NCBI GenBank assembly: GCA_003164035.1 | Contig: PLRS01000092.1 | Coordinates: 1-64,000, forward strand | From: Bryobacterales bacterium | GTDB lineage: Bacteria > Acidobacteriota > Terriglobia > Bryobacterales > Bryobacteraceae | Reading direction: 5' to 3' | Length of the DNA: 64,000 nucleotides | Part shown: positions 25,657-33,008 of the stretch, one piece after another | Position numbering within the stretch: position 1 is the first letter of the stretch | Layout: each line of letters starts with the position of its first letter | The notes under the pieces: generated by a model | The model's database searches: none | Told to the model about the DNA's origin: nothing | Seen by the model: the letters and a program-made list of their open reading frames with translations, nothing else | Position numbers and translations under genes: made by a program

Positions 25657-27189
25657 TCACCGCGCCGACGGCGGTAGCGCCGGTTGGCAGACGGTGCCGG
25701 CAACCGCGGCGAGCCGTTGAAACAGCGGCTCGCCGATCCGGACTTTCAGAACTTCGGCGATCCCCTGCGTCCAGCCGTGGAGGAAATAGAGCCAGCCGTC
25801 CTCGACGCGCACTTGCCGGGTTTCGCGCTGAGCCAGCGCCTGGTGCAGGAATGGAAGCTCGCCGCGATAGTTCAGCTCCCACGCCACGCCACCGATGGGA
25901 AACAGCCCCCGATCGGTGATGGGCGATCCCGGCAAGTCTTTCCCCATCCCGGTGGCGTTGATCACCACCGAGGCCGGCGGCAACCTGCCCATCAACTCGT
26001 CGTTGAACTCCGGCAGAACGTTGCAGTGGTACTCGAACCCGATATCCGTGTCGAGCCCGGCCACCATTCGCGCCAGCGAGTCCAGCCGCCCCGCGGAGCG
26101 GTTCACCACGACGATACGCCGCGGCCGGTCCGCGCGGTCCGGCTTGCGGGCGAGATGCAAGGCGATGGCGGTGGTCGATCCACCCGCCCCGAAGCACAGC
26201 ACCTGCGCGCCGGTCCTGCCGAAATAGCCTTCGCCCAGTACTGAATCCAGGCTCAGCCCGGAGGTGACCGGATCCTTGGCATGGCCGGCCAGCGACGTTC
26301 CGTCCTTCGATATGCTGGACACCTCGCCGCAGATTGCCGCAAAGGGGTCGAGGGTATCGAACATATCGCGGGCGGCTTCGAGCAGATTGACCTTGTGGGT
26401 GGTCACCAGCGCTCCGAGCGAAAGCGGATCGTACTTGATTTGCGCCACCGCGCGCCGGTAGTTTTGCGGATCGTCGTGAAGCTTGAAATCGACGCCCTCA
26501 ATGACGGCATCTTCCCGGCCGAGCTCCTTCATCCACAGGGGAAAGACTTTCATGATGGACGATTTGGCCGTGGTGACGCCGAAAAAATACATGGTGGGGC
26601 GGGTCTTGGTAACGCGCGGCGGCAGCCAATTAAAGTTGTCGACCACCTGGTATCCGCCCTCGCGGCTCACCACCCGCTTGCGGAAGCCGTGCCGCTCGAT
26701 GGTGCCATAATCGTGCCCCGCGCCGGCCGGGTAGGTAAATAGCGTCGCCAAGTCTTCTTCCTCGCCGGTGTTGATCGAGCGGTGTGCCCAGCCCGGCGCC
26801 ACGTACACGGCGCGGCCGGGCAGCAGTTCCTCAACGTGCCAGTCCCCCTGCAGGTTCTCCATCAGCAGCAACCCGCGTCCCTTGACGCAGTAATAGGTTT
26901 CCGCCGTATCGACGACCGCGTGGAAGTGCCCCTTGGTCATGAAATACTCGTCGCCCACGCGGCCGGCGTGAACCACCGAGAGCCCCGTGCGCAGCTCGCC
27001 CGCGACCTCCGGCCGTGCGATCTCGTAAACTTCGTAGATGGTCGGGTCGCCGGATTCGATCAGGCGCCGGCAGGCGTCGGGATTCGAATACTGGCCGTCC
27101 ATCGAGGAGAGGCGCCGCTCGATGTGACGGTCGAACCGCGACAGGCGGCTCGCTTCCGGCAGGACGTCGAAGGCAAATGGCAGGTTCAA
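25657..27189 (-). CDS. fusion: cupin-type phosphoglucose isomerase + shikimate-dehydrogenase-like domain
   Basis: 510 residues. Residues 1-195 are the archaeal-type, metal-dependent glucose-6-phosphate isomerase cupin: GHFH (87-90) with Glu 97 and Tyr 99 in the GHxHx6ExY motif, WAHRSIN (His 136) and AGHDYGTI. Residues 200-495 are a shikimate-dehydrogenase-like domain: FFGVTTAKSSIMKVF replaces the usual SLSP substrate loop, VTTHK contains the catalytic Lys (266), Asp 306 sits in AKDPVTSG, the NAD(P) motif is GAGGS (334-338) and NATG is at 411-414. All core catalytic residues of both halves appear present, but the altered SLSP loop suggests the second substrate is not shikimate. The start is a TTG at 27189 with AGGA 8 bases upstream. 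Divergent from a GntR regulator. Confidence 0.88.
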   Translation of the reverse strand: MNLPFAFDVLPEASRLSRFDRHIERRLSSMDGQYSNPDACRRLIESGDPTIYEVYEIARPEVAGELRTGLSVVHAGRVGDEYFMTKGHFHAVVDTAETYYCVKGRGLLLMENLQGDWHVEELLPGRAVYVAPGWAHRSINTGEEEDLATLFTYPAGAGHDYGTIERHGFRKRVVSREGGYQVVDNFNWLPPRVTKTRPTMYFFGVTTAKSSIMKVFPLWMKELGREDAVIEGVDFKLHDDPQNYRRAVAQIKYDPLSLGALVTTHKVNLLEAARDMFDTLDPFAAICGEVSSISKDGTSLAGHAKDPVTSGLSLDSVLGEGYFGRTGAQVLCFGAGGSTTAIALHLARKPDRADRPRRIVVVNRSAGRLDSLARMVAGLDTDIGFEYHCNVLPEFNDELMGRLPPASVVINATGMGKDLPGSPITDRGLFPIGGVAWELNYRGELPFLHQALAQRETRQVRVEDGWLYFLHGWTQGIAEVLKVRIGEPLFQRLAAVAGTVCQPALPPSAR

Positions 27190-27291
27190 GATTCGTCCTA
27201 TAATGCTATAATCACAGGATTAAACGGTAGCAGCCTGCGAATCCCGCTGTCAAATGCCGCCCGGGCTGCAGGCGCAAAGGGAACGGCGAGA
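27190..27291. promoter_or_regulatory. divergent promoter region, isomerase-dehydrogenase fusion / GntR regulator
   Basis: 102 bases between the divergent starts. Two TATAAT hexamers on the plus strand (27199-27204 and 27207-27212) are good -10 candidates for the regulator gene. AGGA on the minus strand near 27196-27199 is the ribosome-binding site of the fusion gene. A GntR-family operator is likely here, but I cannot single out a clear palindrome. Confidence 0.5.
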
Positions 27292-28089
27292 ATGAACGCG
27301 ACGCCCGCGAGGGAACCGAAAATCGCTCCAAGCGTGCCATTCGACGGTGCGGGAGTGATCCAACAGCGAGACCCGGTCCCGTACTATTTTCAGCTCAGCA
27401 CCTACATTGCCGCCCGGGTGAAGTCCGGCGATTGGCGGCCCGGCCAGTTCCTGCCGAGCGAGCAGGAGATGTGCGCCGCGCTCGGCATCAGCCGCACGGT
27501 GGTCCGCCAGGCCCTGGTCGACCTGGAGCGCAAGGGATTGGTGGTCAAGCAGAACGGCAAGCGGACCAAAGTCGCGTCGCCGAAGTACGAGGGCGGCCTG
27601 ATGCAGAATCTCCAGGGGTTCCAACAGGACGCCGCGGCGCACGGGCGGAAGACCTCCACCAAGGTCCTCGGCTGCGAGGTTGTCCCGGCGGACGCCGAGG
27701 TCGCCGAGGCTTTGAAAATTGCGCCCGGCGATTCGGTCCTGATGCTGAACCGGCTGAGATTCCTCGATGGCGAACCGCAAGTGCTGGTGGTTTCGTATTT
27801 GCCGGGAAGGCTGTGCACCTCGCTGGCCCGCGAGGACCTGACCGACCGCTCGCTCCACGAGACCCTGGCTGTCGAATTCGGTTTGAGAATCGTTCGCGGT
27901 TTTCGCACCATCGAGGCGATCGGCCTGGACCGGGCCGACGCCCGCCTGCTCCGCCTCAAGCCAGGCAGCCCGGCCCTGCTGCTGAAAAGCATCGGCCTCG
28001 TGGCCGATGGCACGCCTCTCGAATACTTCGTCGCCAAGCACCGGGGCGACCGCACCAAGTTCTACGCCCAGCTTGTGCAGCCGGAATAA
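27292..28089 (+). CDS. GntR-family transcriptional regulator, HutC/UTRA type
   Basis: 265 residues. A winged-helix GntR domain (about 25-95: YFQLSTYIAARVKSGDWRPGQ, LPSEQEMCAALGISRTVVRQAL, ERKGLVVKQNGKRTKVA) is followed by a UTRA ligand-binding domain (LMLNRLRFLDGEPQVLVVSY, TRL-like core, and the ending TPLEYFVAKHRGDRTKF). UTRA domains usually bind sugars, sugar phosphates or related metabolites. Being divergent from the isomerase-dehydrogenase fusion with 102 bases between, it most likely controls that gene. A longer upstream frame overlaps the fusion gene and is not homologous. Confidence 0.9.
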   Translation: MNATPAREPKIAPSVPFDGAGVIQQRDPVPYYFQLSTYIAARVKSGDWRPGQFLPSEQEMCAALGISRTVVRQALVDLERKGLVVKQNGKRTKVASPKYEGGLMQNLQGFQQDAAAHGRKTSTKVLGCEVVPADAEVAEALKIAPGDSVLMLNRLRFLDGEPQVLVVSYLPGRLCTSLAREDLTDRSLHETLAVEFGLRIVRGFRTIEAIGLDRADARLLRLKPGSPALLLKSIGLVADGTPLEYFVAKHRGDRTKFYAQLVQPE

Positions 28090-28094
28090 CCGGG

Positions 28095-28160
28095 GCACGT
28101 TCCCGGGATATCGCGGTTTAGGCGCGGCAACCGCTCCCTCGCGGTCGCGGCTCGGTAAAA
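28095..28160. repeat. palindromic interspersed element, copy E (half element)
   Basis: CGGTTTAGGCGCGGCAACCGC then TCCCTCGCGGTCGCGGCTCGGT. It matches the left half of copy G and the reversed right half of copy H, including the GTTTAGGC spacer, but the second arm is missing: amidohydrolase upstream sequence follows directly. Confidence 0.75.
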
Positions 28161-28175
28161 TAAGCAGAACCCGCC

Positions 28176-29450
28176 ATGAAACTGCGTCTTCTTGTTTATT
28201 GCGCCCTGGCCGCTGCCGCCTGGGCCCAGCCCGGCAGCCGTCCCACGGTGCTGCATGCCGCCCGCCTGGTGGATGTGGAGAACGGCAAGGCGATTATCCC
28301 CGGTGAAGTGCTGGTCGAGGGCGACCAGATCGTCGCGGTGGGCCCGAGCGTCGATCGGCCCGCTTCGGCCGAGGTGATCGATCTCGGCGGCCGCACCCTC
28401 GTCCCCGGCCTGATCGACGCCCACGTGCATCTGTTCCTGCACCCCGGCGCCGAAGACCTCCAGACCGTTCAGGAATCGGTGCCGCAGCGCACCATCGGCG
28501 CCGTCCTGGCCGCGCGCGACGACCTGATGGGCGGCTTCACCGCCGAGCGCGACATGGGCACCGAGGGCGCCGGTTCGGCCGATACCGCCGTTCGCAACGC
28601 CATCGAGCGCGGCCTGGTCCCCGGCCCGCGCCTCCGCATCAGCGGCAACGCCGTCGATATCCTCGGCGGCCACGAAGACGCCGCCGGCTACAATCCCGCT
28701 CAACACGTGCTCTCCAACGCCGACATCGCCAATAATGCGCTGGAGCTGGTCACCGTCATCCGCCAACAGTTCAAAGAAGGCTCGGATTTCGTCAAGATTT
28801 ACGAAACCGGCCGCGACTCGGTGGTTGGCGGCAAGCTGCACACGCCCTATCAATACACCGAAGCCGAGCTGACGGCCGCCGTTCAGGAGGCCGCGCGCGT
28901 CGGCAAGCGCGTTGCCGTGCATGCCAGCGGCGAACCCGGCACGCTCTACGCCGCCCGCGCCGGAGTGGCCTCCATCGACCACGCCAACCAGCTCAGCGAC
29001 GAAACCATGCGCCTCATGCATGAGCGCGGCATCTTCGCCGTCCCGACCTTCGCCATTGTGACTTACTTCGCCGAACAGGCCGCCGACTCGCGTACCGCCG
29101 AGCGCGAACGCCAGTCGATCTCTCTCCACGCCGCCGAATTCCGCAAGCAACTCGCCGCCGGCGTGCCGATGGCGATGGGCTCCGATGTCGGCCCCTTCCC
29201 GCACGGCACCCAGGCGCGCGAGTTCGTGCTGATGGTCGAATACGGCATGAGCCCGCTCGAAGCTCTCCGCGCCGGCACCTTAAACGCCGCCAAGCTGCTC
29301 GGCTGGGAGGGCCGGATCGGCGCTCTCCACGCCGGCTACCTGGCCGACATAGTAGCCGTCTCCGGCGATCCGCTGGCCGATATCGCCGCCCTTCAGCGGG
29401 TCGACTTCGTCATGAAAGGCGGCGTGGTGTATAAAAGGCCGGCGAAATAA
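28176..29450 (+). CDS. exported amidohydrolase (imidazolonepropionase/Sgx9355-like)
   Basis: 424 residues with a signal peptide (MKLRLLVYCALAAAAWAQPG). Metal-site motifs in order: DAHVHLF (first His pair), VKIYE with the bridging Lys, VHAS and DHAN histidines, and the catalytic Asp in MGSDVG. This is the amidohydrolase subfamily often annotated as imidazolonepropionase-like or Xaa-Arg/Xaa-Pro dipeptidase; in exported form it may cleave cyclic or N-acyl dipeptides, but the substrate is not evident. It starts 86 bases after the GntR gene, with half-element E between. Confidence 0.87.
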   Translation: MKLRLLVYCALAAAAWAQPGSRPTVLHAARLVDVENGKAIIPGEVLVEGDQIVAVGPSVDRPASAEVIDLGGRTLVPGLIDAHVHLFLHPGAEDLQTVQESVPQRTIGAVLAARDDLMGGFTAERDMGTEGAGSADTAVRNAIERGLVPGPRLRISGNAVDILGGHEDAAGYNPAQHVLSNADIANNALELVTVIRQQFKEGSDFVKIYETGRDSVVGGKLHTPYQYTEAELTAAVQEAARVGKRVAVHASGEPGTLYAARAGVASIDHANQLSDETMRLMHERGIFAVPTFAIVTYFAEQAADSRTAERERQSISLHAAEFRKQLAAGVPMAMGSDVGPFPHGTQAREFVLMVEYGMSPLEALRAGTLNAAKLLGWEGRIGALHAGYLADIVAVSGDPLADIAALQRVDFVMKGGVVYKRPAK

Positions 29451-29454
29451 AGTA

Positions 29455-29876
29455 AGTGCTCAATCCAGGAATTACGGCCACATACTAACCAACCGCTTGC
29501 CGCGACCGTTCTGCCGGGAAATAACCATGTCAATTCCGGCGTGGCGCGGCCATTTTGGCTGCAGCGCCACGAGACGAATCTCCGAACTCTCCTGAAGTCG
29601 TGGAATTTGAGTTGAGCCAGTTTCGGCGACCCAGAGGTGGGACAGACGGGACAGACGATCGTTTTTCGTCGTCTGTCAGGCCTCGACACGCCGCCCGCGC
29701 CTGACAGACGACAAAAAACGATCGTCTGTCCCACCTGGCTCCCGCGCGGGTCCCCGTCAGTTGGGTCAGCCTATTTTCCTCAGCACCAGAAAACCGCCGG
29801 GGCGACTCAGGAGTTCGGAATCTCGGCGCGACCGTCAGGGAATGGTTGCCCGGAGTGTGTTGGCGAACTTATGAAG
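29455..29876. repeat. palindromic interspersed element, copy F, split by an insertion
   Basis: Read backwards, this has the ends of copies B and D: GGAATTACGGCCACAT near 29469 (complement of ATGTGGCCGTAATTCC) and TGGCGAACTTATGAAG near 29862 (complement of CTTCATAAGTTCGCTA). Core remnants CAACCGCTTGCCGCGACCG (about 29489) and GCGACCGTCAGGGAATGGTTG (about 29827) flank 320 bases of other sequence that includes the 34-base-arm palindrome. The core has diverged more than in other copies. Confidence 0.7.
29648..29732. repeat. long inverted repeat inside copy F
   Basis: Arms of 34 bases (29648-29681, 29699-29732) with a single mismatch around a 17-base centre. The motif GACAGACGATCGTTTTT is related to the smaller CAGACCATCG-type hairpins elsewhere in the window. 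Confidence 0.85.
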
Positions 29877-30014
29877 CAGGCGAAAACCGCCGCTCCATCC
29901 CGGGCGGTTGGATGTATAATTGACCACCTACGGAGCAAACCGTGGAATTCGGATTCGCGTTCCGGCACGCTGCCGGGCGCCGGGCCGAATCGAGTGAAAG
30001 GAGAACCGGACGGC

Positions 30015-30443
30015 ATGGACATCGGATGGATGATCCTCATCGTGGTTGTTTGCGGAGCCGCGGGCGGCTTCGTCAATGTTTTCATAGGGGACAACGGGCT
30101 GCATCTGCCAAAGGTCGAAAACGGCGTGCTCCAGCCGGGCTATATGGGGACGGTTTTTGTAGGCGCCGCGGCCGCGCTTGCTTCCTGGGGAATGGCGAAA
30201 GCATTTGTCTTTTCCGGCTCAGCCGCCGTCCCTCCGCCCACCTTCTCGACGGCCGACATTGCCAACGCGCTTCTGCTGGGATTCGGCGGCGCGAAGTGGT
30301 TTAAGAGCGAGAATGAAAAGGACGTGCTGCAAAAGACCGCGGCGATTGCGGCCGGCAAGCCGGCCGACGCCAACGCGGCACTCATGATTGCTTCGGCAAC
30401 GCCCAATCAGGCCCTCGCCGCCGCGGCGGGAATGCACCAGTAA
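30015..30443 (+). CDS. small membrane protein of unknown function
   Basis: 142 residues. An N-terminal transmembrane helix (MDIGWMILIVVVCGAAGGFVNVFI) and a second hydrophobic segment (MGTVFVGAAAALASWGMAKAFVF) with a Gly-rich patch (LLLGFGGAKWF) resemble small DUF4257-like membrane proteins, though I cannot confirm the family. The C-terminal third is Ala-rich and probably helical. GGAG lies 11 bases before the ATG. A longer upstream frame runs through the repeat F and is unlikely to be coding. Confidence 0.6.
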   Translation: MDIGWMILIVVVCGAAGGFVNVFIGDNGLHLPKVENGVLQPGYMGTVFVGAAAALASWGMAKAFVFSGSAAVPPPTFSTADIANALLLGFGGAKWFKSENEKDVLQKTAAIAAGKPADANAALMIASATPNQALAAAAGMHQ

Positions 30444-30595
30444 CATTGGAGAGCCGATGACACCCGATAAGCGCCCATAGAGAAATCGAGGGACTGATCG
30501 GTGGTCATCGGCGCCTGTAACTTGGTTGTTCACGGCTCCAAAACCGTGGATGGCGCGAGGCTCCATCGACCCGGCGCGCGGCCGCGGACCCTTGC

Positions 30596-33001
30596 TCAGC
30601 TTCGCATGCGCAGCAGCAGGTACAGTCCCGCCAGTCCGAAGAGCACGTCGGGCGAGAAGGCGGCCATGGTCGGCGGCAGCAGGTTCGCGTCCCCGACCTT
30701 CTCGAACAGGATGCCCAGGCCGCGGTAAGAAACTCCGATCGCCAGGCTCTGCCCGATGCCCGCCATGGCGCCCCGGTTCCCCACCCGGAATCCGAAAGGC
30801 ACCGCGATCATGGCCATGATCAGCGCAAACAGCGGCGCCGCGAACTTCAGGTACAACTGCACGTGCTGCTTTACGGTCGGGTAGCCGCGCTGCTCCAGCT
30901 CGCCGATCAGCCGCTCCAGTTGCAGGAAGGTCATCTGCTTCTCCTGCATTCCCTGCGGCAGAAAATAGTCGGGAGGCTCGGTCAGCTCCGGAAACGTCGC
31001 CACCTGGTTGGGGTCGTTTTCGCTGAACGGGGTGAAGTGGCTGCAGGAGGTGTTTTCGAAGGTGCAGCTCCAGCCGTTTTCGAACACCCACGTCCGGATC
31101 GAAGGGTTCCAGGTAGCCCGCTGGGCGACGATTTCCCGCTGCAACCGGAACGCTCCCGGCCGCGGGTCCAGCTCGAACACGTTCACCCCCAGCATCACGT
31201 GCGCCGAGGTGTCGAAATAGCGGTAGTAGTAAATCCGGTGCGCCCCATAGCCCATGATCCACTTGCGGTCGGTGCGATAGTAGGTTTGCGTGGGCCGGTT
31301 CTTGATCACGTCCCGCAGCGCGTCCTGCTTGAGGTTGGCCCCAGGCACGTAGTAGTGATCGAAGGCGAACAGACCTCCCGAAAACAGCACCCCCGCCACC
31401 AGGATCGGCGTGGCCAGCCGGTACAAGCTCACCCCGCAGGCGCGAAACGCCGTGATCTCGTTCTGTTTGCTGAGCACCCCCAATTGCACCAGCACCGCCA
31501 CCAGCACCCCGAACGGAAAAAGTTCGTAGATTAGCTCCGGCGTCAGGAAAAACAGGTAGGTGAACATCTTGCTGAGCGGGATCCGGTTCTTGACCATGTC
31601 GCCCATCAGATCGAAGAAGTTGTACACCAGCAGCATCGACACCAGGCTGGCCAGCATCACGGCCAGGTAAAACAGGAAGCTCGACAACAGGTAGGTGTCC
31701 AGAATTTGCGGCAGCAGCGGGAGGCGCCGGCGCATGGTACGCGGCTCCGCCCGCACTTCGCTAACCGCCGCCGGCTCGTTCCCCGGGGCGACCTCTTCCA
31801 CGCGCGGCGCGCTACGCTTCGCCCGGAACAGTCCGGCCACGCGTCCGAAAACATCGTTCAGCCCGCCCAACAGATCGCGGTCGCCCGGCGATTCCATCCG
31901 GTACAGAAAGATGACGCCGGCCACGAAAAACGCGGCGTTGGGCAGCCATAGCGCCACCGGCACCGGCAGGGTGTGCTGTTTGGCCACCCCGATCAAGGCC
32001 AGCGACGACAGGTTGTAGCAGAAGAACCCCAGAAACAGCGCAATCACGTACCCGGCCGATTTGCCGCCCTTGCGCGTGGCCACGCCCAGCGGAATCCCCA
32101 CCAGCGCCAGCGTGATGCAGGCCAGCGGGAGGGAAAAGCGCTTGTGCAGCTCGATCTGGACTTCGGTATAGTCCGGCCCGCTGCGCGGATACCGCATCAG
32201 CTCGCGCGTATTCATGGCGCTCGATCGCAGCGTCTTCAAATCCGGCGGCGAAGCGTCCAGCGCCTGCACTCCGTAGGGGGCGGAACTGTCGTTGGCGCGC
32301 CGGTCCTTGCCCATTTCGTGCTGGGTGTAATCTTCCAGGGTCAGCTCGATGCGGTTGTGGCGCGGGTCGGAAACGGCGACCGCCTCCCGCGCCAGCGTGA
32401 TCATGGGCCCATCGGCTTTATCGCGCATCCCGTTCTGGCGTTGCTCCGGCGGGGTGATGTCGGCTACGAACACCCTTCTCCACTTGTCCACCGACCCGGT
32501 GACGACGTCGTCCACGTACAGAATCTTATTGGGGAAGTTCTCATTGAAGACGCGCGGCTCGATGGCCGCCGAAAGCTGCGTAGCCAGAATGTCGTTGAGG
32601 ATGTGCGTGCTCTGGCGATATGCCAGCGGCGTCAGCCGCAGCTCGGCATACCCCGCCAGGGCCGTCCCCAGCGCCGCGAATGCCAACACCGGTGCGATCA
32701 CCGTGCGGCTGGAAACTCCGGCAGCCCGCATGGCCACAATTTCGCCATCCGCCGCCATCCGCCCCAGCCCGATCAGAATCCCCACCAGCACGCCGAACGG
32801 AATGGTCAACGGCAGCACCGGCGGCAGCGTCCACCCCAGCAGCGCCAGTACCGTCCCCGCGCTCACGTTGTTCGAGCTCACCAGCGCCGCGAACAGCTTA
32901 TCCGCGTATTGCAAAAAGATGATGAACGTCGCCAGCAGCGTGCCCAGCAGCGCGCTCTCCACCACCTCGCGGAAGACGTATCTGCCCAGGAGACGGAACA
33001 C
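30596..33001 (-). CDS. LptF-LptG fusion, LPS export permease
   Basis: 801 residues, about twice the length of a single LptF or LptG. The first half (MFRLLGRYVFREVVES, FIIFLQYADKLFAAL, ADGEIVAMRAAGVSS, RKGGKSAGYVIALFL) is LptF/YjgP-like with three plus three helices around a periplasmic beta-jellyroll. The second half restarts near residue 430 (LLPQILDTYLLSSFLFYLAVML) with SKQNEITAFRACGVS, a second periplasmic part and MAMIAVPFGFRVGNRGA, as in LptG/YjgQ. LptF and LptG pair with LptB ATPase to push LPS to LptC; here the pair is one chain. GTG start at 33001 with AGGA upstream, 7 bases after the TldE-like gene. Confidence 0.92.
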   Translation of the reverse strand: MFRLLGRYVFREVVESALLGTLLATFIIFLQYADKLFAALVSSNNVSAGTVLALLGWTLPPVLPLTIPFGVLVGILIGLGRMAADGEIVAMRAAGVSSRTVIAPVLAFAALGTALAGYAELRLTPLAYRQSTHILNDILATQLSAAIEPRVFNENFPNKILYVDDVVTGSVDKWRRVFVADITPPEQRQNGMRDKADGPMITLAREAVAVSDPRHNRIELTLEDYTQHEMGKDRRANDSSAPYGVQALDASPPDLKTLRSSAMNTRELMRYPRSGPDYTEVQIELHKRFSLPLACITLALVGIPLGVATRKGGKSAGYVIALFLGFFCYNLSSLALIGVAKQHTLPVPVALWLPNAAFFVAGVIFLYRMESPGDRDLLGGLNDVFGRVAGLFRAKRSAPRVEEVAPGNEPAAVSEVRAEPRTMRRRLPLLPQILDTYLLSSFLFYLAVMLASLVSMLLVYNFFDLMGDMVKNRIPLSKMFTYLFFLTPELIYELFPFGVLVAVLVQLGVLSKQNEITAFRACGVSLYRLATPILVAGVLFSGGLFAFDHYYVPGANLKQDALRDVIKNRPTQTYYRTDRKWIMGYGAHRIYYYRYFDTSAHVMLGVNVFELDPRPGAFRLQREIVAQRATWNPSIRTWVFENGWSCTFENTSCSHFTPFSENDPNQVATFPELTEPPDYFLPQGMQEKQMTFLQLERLIGELEQRGYPTVKQHVQLYLKFAAPLFALIMAMIAVPFGFRVGNRGAMAGIGQSLAIGVSYRGLGILFEKVGDANLLPPTMAAFSPDVLFGLAGLYLLLRMRS

Positions 33002-33008
33002 AGGCTTC

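Larger units (their letters stand above)
29451..30014. other. intergenic region containing a large composite repeat
   Basis: 564 bases without a convincing gene. Most is copy F of the palindromic family (29455-29876), with a second large palindrome inside (29648-29732). The last 130 bases hold the promoter region and ribosome-binding site (GAAAGGAG near 29997) of the small membrane protein. Confidence 0.65.
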
